A stretch of DNA of 64,000 nt from JASHVB01 sp963780805 (GCA_963780805.1 CAWADP010000009.1:1776433-1840432), one strand, 5' to 3'. Shown: positions 46,614 through 55,202, counted from the stretch's first letter. Numbers and translations are program-made. The notes: a model not told the origin generated them from the letters alone.

Positions 46614-48116
46614 TCAAATCAATGCCGGAACGATGGTGGCCCCGGTCAGCCGTGCCGCGGCGGCAGTAGCGGCACGGCCTGCCTTGGTCAGGTAATAGCG
46701 ATAGGTGCCCGTGACGCGCTTGATCACCCCGATATCGAGCAGCCTGTGCAGTTGCCTCGACAGTCGCGTCGGCGAGAACATGGTCAGATCGGCCAGCAGG
46801 TCGCCGCGGCGGAAGCCGGCGATATTGCCCCTCGGGTCCTGGATGGCGTGCAGCAGGGCCTGCTCGTCCTGGGCGAAGCCCTCAACCTCCCGCGGCTTGG
46901 TGAGTTGCCGAAAGCGGCGCACCCCGGCAGAGAAGTCGTCCAGCGCGGATAGATGCGCCAGATAGCGGCGATTGCAGCCAAGCAAGATCTCACGCAGGTC
47001 GATCAGGCTATAGATGGTCTTCTTAACCGGCGCGACTTCCCGCGTCGGCGGCCCCTGGCGGTGTTCCACCTTGCGGTGGTGCTTGAAGAACGAGACGTCG
47101 TTGGTCGTGGTCTCGATGCGCAGCACGATGCCGTGCTTGTCATACATCTTGATCGAGCATTTGCCGAAGCGGTGCTTGATGCATGTACCCTCGATGCGGG
47201 TGGCGAACTGCGAGCCGATCTCGTGCGCCAGCAGCGGCGTGATCTACCGCCCGAGGAAGCTGGCGACGTGCTCCGCCTTCACGTCCAGCACCGACTGGCG
47301 AACCAGTTGCTCATACAGCGGACCAAGCGTGGCGGTGGAGCGGAACGCCAGGTCGGTGGCGTATTCCACCTGCATCAGGCTCCAGTGGTAGTCCTGGCCG
47401 AACACCTCGGCGACCGGACAACACAGCGTGGCATAGCGATCCAATGCGCGATGCAACTGCTCCGGCGCCAGGCTGTCGGCCAGGACCTCGGCATGCGGCC
47501 AATCATCGATCCGCACGAAGACATTGTCGGCCATGGTGTAGCCAATGCCCGCGGCGGCCAGCTTGCGCGCCAACCAGTTGTGGCCGTTGAGTAGAATTGC
47601 AGGCGGAACGGCACCCAGGTCGGGACGCGCAGGTAGATCAGGCCGAGCCTGGCATCCATGAAATAGAAATAGTAGTGCAAGCACTTGCCGCTGTCCGGCC
47701 GGATGAATGTCTTGTGGGTTTGCTTGTCGTGCCAGGGCTTGTAGGCATCGCAGGCTTCCATTGCCGATATCACATGCACTAGGCCAGGCGCTTCGCCCCG
47801 TTGCGCCAGCACGCGGGCGACGATGTCCTCCTTGCGGACGTGCGGCTTGCCCACGTGCTCGATCACCACACCGGCCTCGGCCGCCAGGGCCGTGGCGGTC
47901 TCTCGGACGCGTTCGCGCAGCGTCTTGGCGAAGTCCGGGTAATCGATGTCAGCGGCGGTGAGAATCGAAGATGCGGATCCCTCTGGCGTGGAGATATCGC
48001 GTCATTCCCTCAGCGTAGCATACCTTCGGCAGCGTCCCGGTGATCACCAGCCGGTCGTAACACGACAGCACCCCGGCAATCCGCTCGGCGTGGCGCTCCG
48101 TCAGTGCCTGGGTCAT
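46614..48116 (-). pseudogene. Disrupted conserved gene of unknown function (about 500 codons)
   Basis: Reading from ATG 48116 (MTQALTERHAERIAGVLSCY) the gene suffers three lesions: about 22 extra bases near 47935-47965 between IRIFD and YPDFAKTLRE, a frame change near 47600 (between PTWVPFRLQFY and NGHNWLARKL), and an in-frame TAG at 47244-47246 inside VASFLGR-stop-ITPLL. The rest is well conserved: FYFMDARLGLIYLRVPTW, YATDLAFRSTATLGPLYEQL, SIKMYDKHGIVLRIETTTND, FKHHRKVEHR, and a winged-helix-like end (LSRQLHRLLDIGVIKRVTGT). I recall the family as widespread conserved proteins sometimes labelled MarR-like; no function is established. Loss of function seems certain. Confidence 0.8.
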
Positions 48117-48175
48117 GCTGTTCTCCCGCGTCGAGCGGGGAAGGCTACACCCGACCTATTGGTTCCGGTCGCCGG

Positions 48176-48195
48176 CTTAGGTAGTTTCCGAACCT
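48176..48195 (+). promoter_or_regulatory. FixJ-like box C
   Basis: CTTAGGTAGTTTCCGAACCT. It sits 9 bp before the slipin remnant and about 280 bp before the small lipoprotein gene; the remnant may have been inserted or decayed between box and target. Confidence 0.65.
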
Positions 48196-48201
48196 GTCAC
48201 A

Positions 48202-48411
48202 ATGACGCTGCGAGCCGATATTCTGTTGCGCTACCTGCAAACGCTGACGGAAATCGGTGCGGAACAGAATTCCACGGTGGTATTTCCAATGCCGATCGAC
48301 CTGGTCAAGCCGTTCCTCGAGATACTGGAGGAGCCTGGCAAGGCGGCCGGTGCCAACGGTATCGATCCCGCGGCTCCGCTGCTTACGAAAAGCGTCCCGA
48401 TGACCGTGTAA
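48202..48411 (+). pseudogene. C-terminal remnant of a slipin/stomatin (SPFH) protein
   Basis: A 69-codon frame reads LRYLQTLTEIGAEQNSTVVF followed by PMPIDLVKPFLEIL, which is the C-terminal end of slipin-type SPFH membrane-scaffold proteins. The membrane anchor and band-7 domain are missing upstream, where instead box C and the disrupted gene lie. The last residues (TKSVPMTV) are unlike the family. An independent short protein is possible but less likely. Confidence 0.6.
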
Positions 48412-48472
48412 CGGCCAGCTCGACCACCCACGTGATACTGCGCGCGTAAACCCAACCCCGATGGAGGATCAT

Positions 48473-48616
48473 ATGAAATACACATTGATTGCGCTGGTGC
48501 TTCTTTCACTCGCCCTCACCGGCTGCATTGTCGAGCCATACGGTGGCTACGGCGACCGCGGCGGAGGAGACAACGGCTGGGGAGGCCACGGACAACACGG
48601 TGACTGGGGTCATTGA
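48473..48616 (+). CDS. Small lipoprotein (47 aa)
   Basis: ATG 48473 follows GGAGG by four to five bases. The product starts MKYTLIALVLLSLALTGC, a signal peptide with a perfect lipobox (L-T-G-C at residue 18), then a Gly/Asp/His/Trp-rich tail (GDRGGGDNGWGGHGQHG). It would be anchored in the inner or outer membrane by its lipid. Small Gly-rich lipoproteins of this kind have no known role. It is part of the run of tiny envelope genes. Confidence 0.75.
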   Translation: MKYTLIALVLLSLALTGCIVEPYGGYGDRGGGDNGWGGHGQHGDWGH

Positions 48617-48764
48617 ACTCCGTCGCGTCGCTTCTTCGGGTACCAAGCCCTCAGGCAACTGCTGGGCGTGGTACTTTGAGCATACATGGTCACGTACCGT
48701 TCAGGCCCAGATGCGTGGCACCAAGACGGGGCCTTCAAACGTAGAGATGGGATGAAGGTGTACC

Positions 48765-48935
48765 ATGGGATTAATACTCGTCGTCGTTGTCCTGGTTGTA
48801 CTGCTCGGTGGTGGAGGTGGCTACTATGGCTATGGCCGCTATGGCGGGCGTGGGGTCGGTGGCGTCCTCGGCCTTGTGCTGATCATCTGCCTTGTGGTTT
48901 GGCTGGTTGGCGGCTTGCAGTTCTATAACCACTGA
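48765..48935 (+). CDS. Small Gly-rich membrane protein (56 aa)
   Basis: ATG 48765 has AAGG nine bases upstream. MGLILVVVVLVVLLGGGGGY forms one hydrophobic helix, followed by a Gly/Tyr/Arg linker (YGYGRYGGRGVGG) and a second helix VLGLVLIICLVVWLVGGLQ. The layout recalls DUF3309 proteins but with a longer glycine linker. Probably an inner-membrane peptide of stress type; function unknown. Confidence 0.65.
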   Translation: MGLILVVVVLVVLLGGGGGYYGYGRYGGRGVGGVLGLVLIICLVVWLVGGLQFYNH

Positions 48936-49007
48936 TGCGATGCGCCAGTTGCCCGAACGTGCATCCGGCGGCGCTCCGTGACGGAAGAGCGCGGACGCTT
49001 GGTCCGC

Positions 49008-49226
49008 TTACATTCCGAATTGCGGGTGCAGAACCGGCTGCCGGGTCATGCCGAACGTGCAGTAGATCGCCGTCGGCAGGCCAGTATGCCGCTCGCCAAG
49101 CTGATCCAGACGATCGGCAAGGTCCGCTAACGTGGCGCCATCCGACAGAGCGAACGACAGCGCGCTGTGGGCGAATACTGCCATCACCTGGTTGGTCGTC
49201 GTTGCATCTGTTCGAGTGATTTGCAT
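49008..49226 (-). CDS. Conserved hypothetical protein (72 aa)
   Basis: The only minus-strand gene in the small-protein run. The sequence MQITRTDATTTNQVMAVFAH and then SFALSDGATLADLADRLDQLGERH is well ordered with normal codon use and looks like a short alpha/beta protein seen in other alphaproteobacteria. No motif suggests a function. The ribosome site is weak. Confidence 0.65.
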   Translation of the reverse strand: MQITRTDATTTNQVMAVFAHSALSFALSDGATLADLADRLDQLGERHTGLPTAIYCTFGMTRQPVLHPQFGM

Positions 49227-49395
49227 GGGATTGCTCTGGGAACGTGTTTGAACGGAAGGCCGCGTCCGGGCGCCTCGCCGCGGGTGCAGTGGCTTGAGTG
49301 GAGGCGCAGGTCCCTCTCACGTTGAGGAACCTGCTGGAGAGGGCGCCGCCTAGTCATGAACCACACGAACGCGCGGCCATGCCGATGCAAGTGGT

Positions 49396-49414
49396 CTGAG
49401 TAATTTCCGAACCT
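49396..49414 (+). promoter_or_regulatory. FixJ-like box D
   Basis: CTGAGTAATTTCCGAACCT, 84 bp upstream of the secreted-peptide gene at 49498. It differs from the other copies only in one base (TAA for TAG). Confidence 0.7.
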
Positions 49415-49497
49415 TACGAATCCGGTTGCACTGCCCACATCATCCATCGGGACAGCGAGCGATATCCGCTCGCGAAAAGTTCCCAGGAGATCATGAC

Positions 49498-49777
49498 ATG
49501 ACCAAGACCTGGCTCGCGGCGGCGGCTGCCCTGGCGATGATGACAGGGGGCGCCCTCGCACAAACCACCACTTCGAGCACGACATCGACCCAGTCCACGA
49601 CGGCAGCGCCCGTTCCGGTGACTGGGATCGTCAGTGCGAGCAGGAGTTCAACAGACCACGGACAGCAACGGCGTCGAGACCGACAAGACGCAGACCTATT
49701 CGAACGGCGCCACGGTTACTCCGTCCGGTGAGCTGGCGACGACACGCAAGACGACGGAAACGACCACGACCCGCTAG
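49498..49777 (+). pseudogene. Secreted Thr/Ser-rich peptide gene with a frameshift
   Basis: ATG 49498 follows GGAG and opens a signal peptide (MTKTWLAAAAALAMMTGGALA, cleaved before QTTTSS). The frame then leaves the natural composition near 49640. The typical ending of such peptides, TDSNGVETDKTQTYSNGATV and GELATTRKTTETTTTR, is found in another frame and ends at TAG 49777. One indel around 49630-49655 rejoins them into a 93-residue product. Box D upstream ties it to the local regulon. A sequencing indel could explain the break. Confidence 0.7.
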
Positions 49778-49899
49778 TAGCACCATCGACCTGGATGCCG
49801 GGCAGCGATGCCTGTCCGGGCTTCTTTTCCGGTCGGCCGGTGCAAATCGTCCAATCGGTACCAACAAGTCCACGCGCTTATGCTTTCAGGAGTCAGCCA

Positions 49900-50094
49900 A
49901 TGACCAAGACCACATCGAAGTCCGGCCTGACGCTCGCCGCGGTACTGCTCGCCGGAGCGGCCGTGCTGGCTGGGTGCGGAGCGCCTCCGCCCGAGGTTAC
50001 CCGGACCAGCAGCACGGAGCAGACCACGACGATGACGCCACCCCCGGTGGTGTCCACGACAACGACGACCACGCAGCAGGTTCAGCGACCGTAA
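49900..50094 (+). CDS. Small Thr-rich lipoprotein (64 aa)
   Basis: ATG 49900 has AGGAG eight bases upstream. Signal peptide with lipobox (LLAGAAVLAGCG, Cys26), then a Thr/Pro-rich unstructured tail (TSSTEQTTTMTPPPVVSTTT). It resembles the preceding secreted peptide in composition, so both may form an envelope-associated pair. Function unknown. Confidence 0.75.
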   Translation: MTKTTSKSGLTLAAVLLAGAAVLAGCGAPPPEVTRTSSTEQTTTMTPPPVVSTTTTTTQQVQRP

Positions 50095-50186
50095 CCTGAC
50101 GATGCGACAAGCAGCATAGGGTCCAACCCAAGTATCGGCTCGGGCTGCTTGGCAATCACACCGATAAACCCAAAAGGAACATCACC

Positions 50187-50339
50187 ATGCGCGCAAAGAT
50201 CTTCACCGCTCTGACCCTGTTCATCCTGCTTGGAGCAGTGCCCTTGCTAGGTGCCTGCCAGACCACTGCCGGTGCCGGCGAGGACATATCCAACACCGGG
50301 CACGCGATTACCAACAGCGCTGAGCGGCACGCGCCGTAA
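50187..50339 (+). CDS. Entericidin-family lipoprotein (50 aa)
   Basis: ATG 50187 with AAGGAAC upstream. The product has a signal peptide ending in the lipobox LLGAC (Cys at residue 22) and the typical entericidin tail QTTAGAGEDISNTGHAITNSA. Entericidins are tiny stress-induced membrane lipoproteins first described as an antidote/toxin pair in enterobacteria; a single copy, as here, is common in alphaproteobacteria. It is followed by csbD-type and DUF3309 genes on the same strand, a frequent stress grouping. Confidence 0.88.
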   Translation: MRAKIFTALTLFILLGAVPLLGACQTTAGAGEDISNTGHAITNSAERHAP

Positions 50340-50364
50340 GCGCCGCCAGGGCAGGAGCGGTCAA

Positions 50365-50535
50365 ATGGACAAGGACAGAATCATCGGGTCGGGCAAGCAG
50401 ATGCTCGGCTCGGTGAAGGAGGGCGTCGGCAAGCTCGTTGGCGACGCCAAACTGCAGACAAACGGCAGGGCCACGCAGGTTGAAGGCAAGCTGCAAAACG
50501 TCGTTGGCAGCATCGAGGATACGCTGCCATCCTAG
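50365..50535 (+). CDS. CsbD family stress protein (56 aa)
   Basis: From ATG 50365 with GGAG seven bases upstream; the longer frame from 50251 overlaps the entericidin gene. MDKDRIIGSGKQMLGSVKEG and the repeated GKL-VGDAKLQ/GKLQNVVGSIED are the two CsbD half-repeats forming a helical, hydrophilic general-stress protein. Begins 25 bp after the entericidin stop, so surely co-transcribed. Confidence 0.9.
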   Translation: MDKDRIIGSGKQMLGSVKEGVGKLVGDAKLQTNGRATQVEGKLQNVVGSIEDTLPS

Positions 50536-50547
50536 GGGTTTCATATC

Positions 50548-50700
50548 ATGTCGACAATTTTTCTGATTGTCATCGTCCTGGTGCTCATCGGGGTCCTGCC
50601 GCTCTGGCCGCATAGCGCCAGTTGGGGATACTTCCCCAGCGGCGGCCTCGGCCTGGTGCTGATCATCGTGGTGGTGCTGATGCTTGCCGGACAGATCTGA
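50548..50700 (+). CDS. DUF3309 family small membrane protein (50 aa)
   Basis: Starts 13 bp after csbD. MSTIFLIVIVLVLIGVLPLW, then the signature PHSASWGYFPSGGLGLVLII and a second helix. This is a textbook DUF3309 protein (two membrane helices around a W-PHS-x-x-WGY-x-P-SGG loop). Role unknown; the family travels with CsbD and entericidin genes. Confidence 0.9.
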   Translation: MSTIFLIVIVLVLIGVLPLWPHSASWGYFPSGGLGLVLIIVVVLMLAGQI

Positions 50701-50732
50701 TCCCATTCATCGGTTCGAAGGAGTGCATTTCG

Positions 50733-51200
50733 ATGCGTTTTACGAATGTTACGCTGGCGGCATTGCTCGGCATGACAGCCGGGTCGGCGCTGGCCCAGAG
50801 CCCGGCCGGCCTTGACCCCACCGCTGGCGCGCGGCCAGGCCACCAACCTGGTATCGGTGAGTCCCTTCCGCTATCCGGCAAGGCGAGCAATATCATGCCC
50901 GCCGATACGCGGTCCGACATCGCACCCACCCTGCCGCAGTCGGGGATCGGAAAAAATGGCGCATCGCGCGACTACCTGAAGTCCGCGCGTGCGTCTCTGG
51001 TGCAGGGCCGCACCGGGCAGGCGCAGCAATCGCTGGAAATGGCAGAGACGCGGGCACTCGACCGGTCGGTTCCAGAAGGACAGACAAGTCGGCCGACCAA
51101 CAGCCTGTTCGTCTCCCGGATCGAGGATGCGCGGCATGCGCTCGGCCGCGGCGACCGCGGCAACGCCATCAAGCTCATCGATCTTGCTTTGTCCAGTTGA
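50733..51200 (+). CDS. Exported hypothetical protein (155 aa)
   Basis: Start ATG 50733 with AAGGAG ten bases upstream. Residues 1-21 are a signal peptide (MRFTNVTLAALLGMTAGSALA). The mature protein has a disordered Pro/Gly-rich N-part and a helical C-part (YLKSARASLVQGRTGQAQQS, RIEDARHALGRGDRGNAIKL) reminiscent of a TPR-like helical hairpin. Unknown function; last gene of the small-protein run that starts with entericidin. Confidence 0.78.
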   Translation: MRFTNVTLAALLGMTAGSALAQSPAGLDPTAGARPGHQPGIGESLPLSGKASNIMPADTRSDIAPTLPQSGIGKNGASRDYLKSARASLVQGRTGQAQQSLEMAETRALDRSVPEGQTSRPTNSLFVSRIEDARHALGRGDRGNAIKLIDLALSS

Positions 51201-51249
51201 GGACATGCGGGCGACGGGCTTGTCATTGCGACGGTAATGCCAGACGGGG

Positions 51250-51268
51250 ATAAGTAGTTTCCGAATCT
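51250..51268 (+). promoter_or_regulatory. FixJ-like box E
   Basis: ATAAGTAGTTTCCGAATCT, 145 bp upstream of the 17M-like stress protein gene (51413). Same orientation and similar distance as box A to its gene. Confidence 0.7.
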
Positions 51269-51412
51269 GGCTTTGCCGGATTGCCGCGCGTATTGTCGCG
51301 GTCGCTCGCCGGGGAGAAGCGGATGGCCGCGATGCCGTCGGACTTCTTGTCAGATCCGAAGTCCGCGACGCAACCCGGGGGTTGCCAAGCGTCATCTCTA
51401 AAAGAGGTTCAA

Positions 51413-51952
51413 ATGGAAAAATCCGACACGGCCATCGCCGTATTTGCGAACCATCATGCCGCAGAGGCAGCGGTGAAGGGGTTGGCTGCGGCCGGCTTCG
51501 ACATGAAGCAGCTCAGCATCGTCGGCAAAGGCTATCAGAGCGAGGAAAAGGTCGTCGGGTTCTACACCACCGGCGACCGGATCAAGTTCTGGGGGACACG
51601 GGGCGCATTCTGGGGCGGTTTCTGGGGCTTGTTCCTCGGCGGATTGTTCATGACCATTCCCGTCCTGGGCCATGTCGTCGTGCTTGGCTACCTGGCCACC
51701 GTGGCAGCCTCCGCCATCGAGACCGCCGTTATGGTCGGCGGACTAAGTGCGCTCGGTGCGGCGCTCTATAGTATCGGCGTGCCGAAGGACAGCGTGATCC
51801 AATACGAGGCCGCGGTGAAGGCCGATGGTTTCCTGGTCATGGCGCACGGCACGGCTGAAGAAGTGGCACACGCCAAGGCGCTTCTCAGCACTGCCAACCC
51901 GTCGCGGCTGGATGTGCATGCCGCCACGAAGGCGATGGAACCTGCCGAGTAG
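51413..51952 (+). CDS. General stress protein 17M-like membrane protein
   Basis: 179 residues from ATG 51413 with AGAGG upstream; the frame upstream to 51281 is not protein-like. The N-terminal 45 residues (TAIAVFANHHAAEAAVKGLA, DMKQLSIVGKGY) form the small ferredoxin-like domain of the GSP17M family. Residues about 60-120 are glycine-rich membrane segments (RGAFWGGFWGLFLGGLFMTI, LGYLATVAASAIE). The rest is soluble (VPKDSVIQYEAAVKADGFLV). Family members are induced by stress in Bacillus and Proteobacteria. Box E makes it a candidate regulon member. Confidence 0.83.
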   Translation: MEKSDTAIAVFANHHAAEAAVKGLAAAGFDMKQLSIVGKGYQSEEKVVGFYTTGDRIKFWGTRGAFWGGFWGLFLGGLFMTIPVLGHVVVLGYLATVAASAIETAVMVGGLSALGAALYSIGVPKDSVIQYEAAVKADGFLVMAHGTAEEVAHAKALLSTANPSRLDVHAATKAMEPAE

Positions 51953-52054
51953 CTCGTTGATGCGGGGGGGCGGGCAGTGCGCCGTCGCCACCCTGGCCGG
52001 GCGCGGTCCGGCCGCAGCGGGTGCAACAGAGCTGGCGTGCCTTAGGAGATTGAG

Positions 52055-54343
52055 ATGACAGTTGACGTAACGTCCCAGCAGATACCGGCGATGAACCGGT
52101 CCACCCCCGATTTGCCCGCATCGCGGGACGCCATCGCGGCGTGCTTCGGCGGGGCCGCAACGGCCTGGCCGGCCTACATGGTCGATGCGTTCCAGCGCAG
52201 CGTCCTGTTCCTCGACCTGCTGCGCCAGCGCGGCAACGAGGAGATCGAGATCACGTCACGGCCGATGGCGACCGTGCTGCGCTTCGGCCACGAGGTGCTG
52301 ATGGACGGCCGCTCGCTGCCCCGGCCGATCAACTACGCACTGTCGCGCATCGTGCCGCCGCCAGGCGTCGCCATCGACCCGCGCAAGCGGCCGGTCGTCG
52401 TGGTGGACCCGCGCGCCGGCCAGGGCCCCGGCATCGGCGGCTTCAAGGCCGAAAGCGAGATCGGCGACGCGCTGAACGCGGGCCATCCCGTCTACTTCAT
52501 CGGCTTCGGCGCAACCCCGGCGCCCGGCCAGCAGTTCCTGGACGTCGTCGAGGGACAAGTGAAGTTCTTCGAACGCGTAGTGGAACTCCATCCCAACGCA
52601 CCGCGCCCGTTTGCCATCGGCAACTGCCAGGCAGGCTATCAAACGCTAATGGTGGCGATGCTGCGGCCAGATCTGTTCGGTCCCTGCCTGGTGGCCGGCT
52701 CGCCGATGTCGTACTGGCAGGGCGTGCACGGCAAGGACCCGATGCGCTATTCCGGCGGTTTGGTCGGCGGAAGCTGGCTCACCGCGATGACCAGCGACCT
52801 GTCCAATGGCACCTTCGACGGTACCTGGCTGGTGCTGAACTTCGACAGCCTCAACCCGGCGAATTGGCTGTGGGGCAAGCAGTACGAAGTCTATTCCGAC
52901 ATCGACACCGGGGCGCAGCGATTCCTGCGGTTCGAGAAGTGGTGGGGCGACTTCATCGAACTTAATGGCGACGAGCTGCAGTTCCTGGTGGACAATCTCT
53001 TCGTCGGCGACAAGCTGACCCGCAACCAGTTGCACTCGCATGACGGCACGGTGTTCGATCTGCGCAACGTCACCTCGCCGATCATCGTGTTCACCTCGAC
53101 GGACGACAATATCAGTCCGCCGCCGCAGACGCTTGGCTGGATCCCCGATTTGTATCGGGACGTCGAGGACATCCGCGCCACCGGCCGCACGATCGTCTAT
53201 TGCCTAAATCACAAGATCGGCCATCTCGCGCTGTTCGTTTCCTCCAAGGTTGGCGCAAAGGAGGACGAGGAATTCGTGCAGCTCATGGACGTCATCGACT
53301 GCCTGCCGCCCGGCCTGTACGAGATCGTCATTTCGCCGCGACCGGCAGAAGTGCCGGTGGGTGGCTTCGTCACCGGCGATTGGATCGCCCGCTTCGAGGC
53401 GCGTTCGCTCGACGACATCCGCGCGCTCGGCCGCAACAGCCCGGAGGACGACCGTGCCTTCGCTGCCGCGGCGCGCTTGTCCGAACTGAATCTTTCGGCC
53501 TATCGCAGCATGATGCAGCCCTGGGTGCGCATGCTCAGCAACCAGCCGATGGCGGATATGGCCAAGGCATTGAACCCGCTCCGGCTCAGCTACACGATGT
53601 TCGCCGACAGCAATCCCTGGATGAAGGGCGTGCACGACCTGGCCGCCGGCGTGGCAGAGTCCCGCCAGCCGGTGGCGGCCGACAACCCGTTCCTCGCGTT
53701 GCAAACGCAGATCTCGGGCCAGATCGTTGCCGGACTGGACGCCTATCGTGCGGCGCGTGACAAGGTGGCGGAACAAGGATTCTTCGGCTTCTACGGTTCG
53801 CCCTTCGTGCAGAAGCTGCTCGGCTGCAACACGGCCAGCGACCTGCGGCCAATCCCCGCCACGTCGCCCGAAACGCTGGCCGCACGACAAGCCCAGTCGG
53901 ATGCCTACGCCGCCATGCTGCTGACTGGCGGCTTCGACGAAGCGCTGACCCGGGCTGTGCTCTACGTCACCGCAGCCGACCGAATGCTTGACCAGCGCTG
54001 TGCACTTGCGCTGAACGCCGCGCGCCAACACCTGATGCGGCTGTCGCTTGCTGCGTTCAAGGTGCTGGTGCGGGACCAGTTCTTCGTGCTGCGGCTTGAG
54101 CATGGACAAGCGGTAGACGCGCTGGCAACCCTGGTGCCTGAAGCTGACGCGCGCAAGAAACTGCTGCAGCACGTGCAGGCGATCGTCAGTGCGGGCGATC
54201 CTCCGAGTGTCGCCGAGCGCGAACGCCTTGTCCGGCTGTCGCAGGTGCTGGCGGCGCCGGAAGAGAAGCCGGCAGCACAACCATTGTCCGGCCGGTCCTC
54301 CGCCGCGCGAGCGAACGCCCGGCCGGACGCCGTGCCGCACTAA
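52055..54343 (+). CDS. DUF3141 protein (PhaC-like alpha/beta-hydrolase)
   Basis: 762 residues from ATG 52055 with AGGAG nine bases upstream. The middle part (about 85-400) is an alpha/beta-hydrolase related to polyhydroxyalkanoate synthases: VVVVDPRAGQGPGIGGFKAESEIG, the nucleophile-elbow-like FAIGNCQAGYQTLM (Cys in place of Ser), SPIIVFTSTDDNISPPPQTLG with the Asp, and LNHKIGHLALFVS with the His. The C-terminal 300 residues are helical. It opens the DUF3141-fabI-pta-ackA cluster, a grouping also seen in other alphaproteobacteria; the whole suggests handling of acyl-CoA/acyl-phosphate under energy or oxygen limitation. Reaction is not established. Confidence 0.88.
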   Translation: MTVDVTSQQIPAMNRSTPDLPASRDAIAACFGGAATAWPAYMVDAFQRSVLFLDLLRQRGNEEIEITSRPMATVLRFGHEVLMDGRSLPRPINYALSRIVPPPGVAIDPRKRPVVVVDPRAGQGPGIGGFKAESEIGDALNAGHPVYFIGFGATPAPGQQFLDVVEGQVKFFERVVELHPNAPRPFAIGNCQAGYQTLMVAMLRPDLFGPCLVAGSPMSYWQGVHGKDPMRYSGGLVGGSWLTAMTSDLSNGTFDGTWLVLNFDSLNPANWLWGKQYEVYSDIDTGAQRFLRFEKWWGDFIELNGDELQFLVDNLFVGDKLTRNQLHSHDGTVFDLRNVTSPIIVFTSTDDNISPPPQTLGWIPDLYRDVEDIRATGRTIVYCLNHKIGHLALFVSSKVGAKEDEEFVQLMDVIDCLPPGLYEIVISPRPAEVPVGGFVTGDWIARFEARSLDDIRALGRNSPEDDRAFAAAARLSELNLSAYRSMMQPWVRMLSNQPMADMAKALNPLRLSYTMFADSNPWMKGVHDLAAGVAESRQPVAADNPFLALQTQISGQIVAGLDAYRAARDKVAEQGFFGFYGSPFVQKLLGCNTASDLRPIPATSPETLAARQAQSDAYAAMLLTGGFDEALTRAVLYVTAADRMLDQRCALALNAARQHLMRLSLAAFKVLVRDQFFVLRLEHGQAVDALATLVPEADARKKLLQHVQAIVSAGDPPSVAERERLVRLSQVLAAPEEKPAAQPLSGRSSAARANARPDAVPH

Positions 54344-54437
54344 GACGGCGCCAACTTGCCAAGGACGGCGTCGCCGTCATCAAGCTTCGGGAAGGGAATG
54401 TCCTCAGCAAAGGCCGGTTACGACTGAGGAGACTGTC

Positions 54438-55202
54438 ATGACGACCTTGAACGGCAAAAAGGGCCTGATCATCGGCATTGCCAACGAGCACAGCCTTGCG
54501 CATGGCTGCGCCCGGCATTTCCGCGCCGCTGGTGCCGAACTGGCGATCACTTATCTCAACGCCAAGGCCGAGCCCTATGTGCGCCCGCTGGCGGAAGCAC
54601 TGCACAGCGACATCTTCATGCCGTGCGACGTCACCGTGCCAGGCCAACTCGAGGCGGTCTACGAGCGCATCGCCAGGGACTGGGGCCGCCTCGACTTCGT
54701 GCAGCACTCGATCGCCTATGCCCGCAAGGAAGATCTGGGCGGGCGGATCACGGATTGCTCGGCCGAAGGGTTTGACCTCGCCATGCAGGTCTCCGTTCAC
54801 TCGTTCCTGCGCATGGCGAAGCTCAGCGAACCATTGATGACTGCGGGCGGCTGCCTGCTGGCGATGAGCTATTACGGTGCCGAAAAAGCGATCGTGTATT
54901 ACAACGTCATGGGCCCGGTGAAGGCGGCGCTGGAAGCCGCTGTTCGTTACATGGCCGTTGAACTTGGCCAGTCGGGAATCCGGGTCAACGCGCTGTCGCC
55001 GGGGCCGGTGAAGACCCGCGCGGCGTCGGGGATCGACCATTTCGACGAATTGCTGGAACGCGCAGTCCGCGAGGCGCCCGAGCATCGACTTGTCACGCTC
55101 GATGACGTTGGCGCCTACGCGGCGTTCCTGGTCAGCGATGCCGCCAAGGCGATCACCGGCAACATCGCCTATGTCGATGCCGGCTACCACGTCGTGGCAT
55201 GA
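54438..55202 (+). CDS. fabI: Enoyl-[ACP] reductase, FabI type
   Basis: 254 residues from ATG 54438 with GAGGAG seven bases upstream. NADH-binding GLIIGIANEHSLAHGCARHF at the N-terminus is the FabI form of the Rossmann motif; the active-site Tyr/Lys are in the SYYGAEKAIVYYNVMGPVKAAL region and the end ITGNIAYVDAGYHVV is typical. It is likely not the only FabI in the cell; its place within the pta-ackA group suggests a specialised role. The pta gene starts within or directly after its stop. Confidence 0.92.
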   Translation: MTTLNGKKGLIIGIANEHSLAHGCARHFRAAGAELAITYLNAKAEPYVRPLAEALHSDIFMPCDVTVPGQLEAVYERIARDWGRLDFVQHSIAYARKEDLGGRITDCSAEGFDLAMQVSVHSFLRMAKLSEPLMTAGGCLLAMSYYGAEKAIVYYNVMGPVKAALEAAVRYMAVELGQSGIRVNALSPGPVKTRAASGIDHFDELLERAVREAPEHRLVTLDDVGAYAAFLVSDAAKAITGNIAYVDAGYHVVA

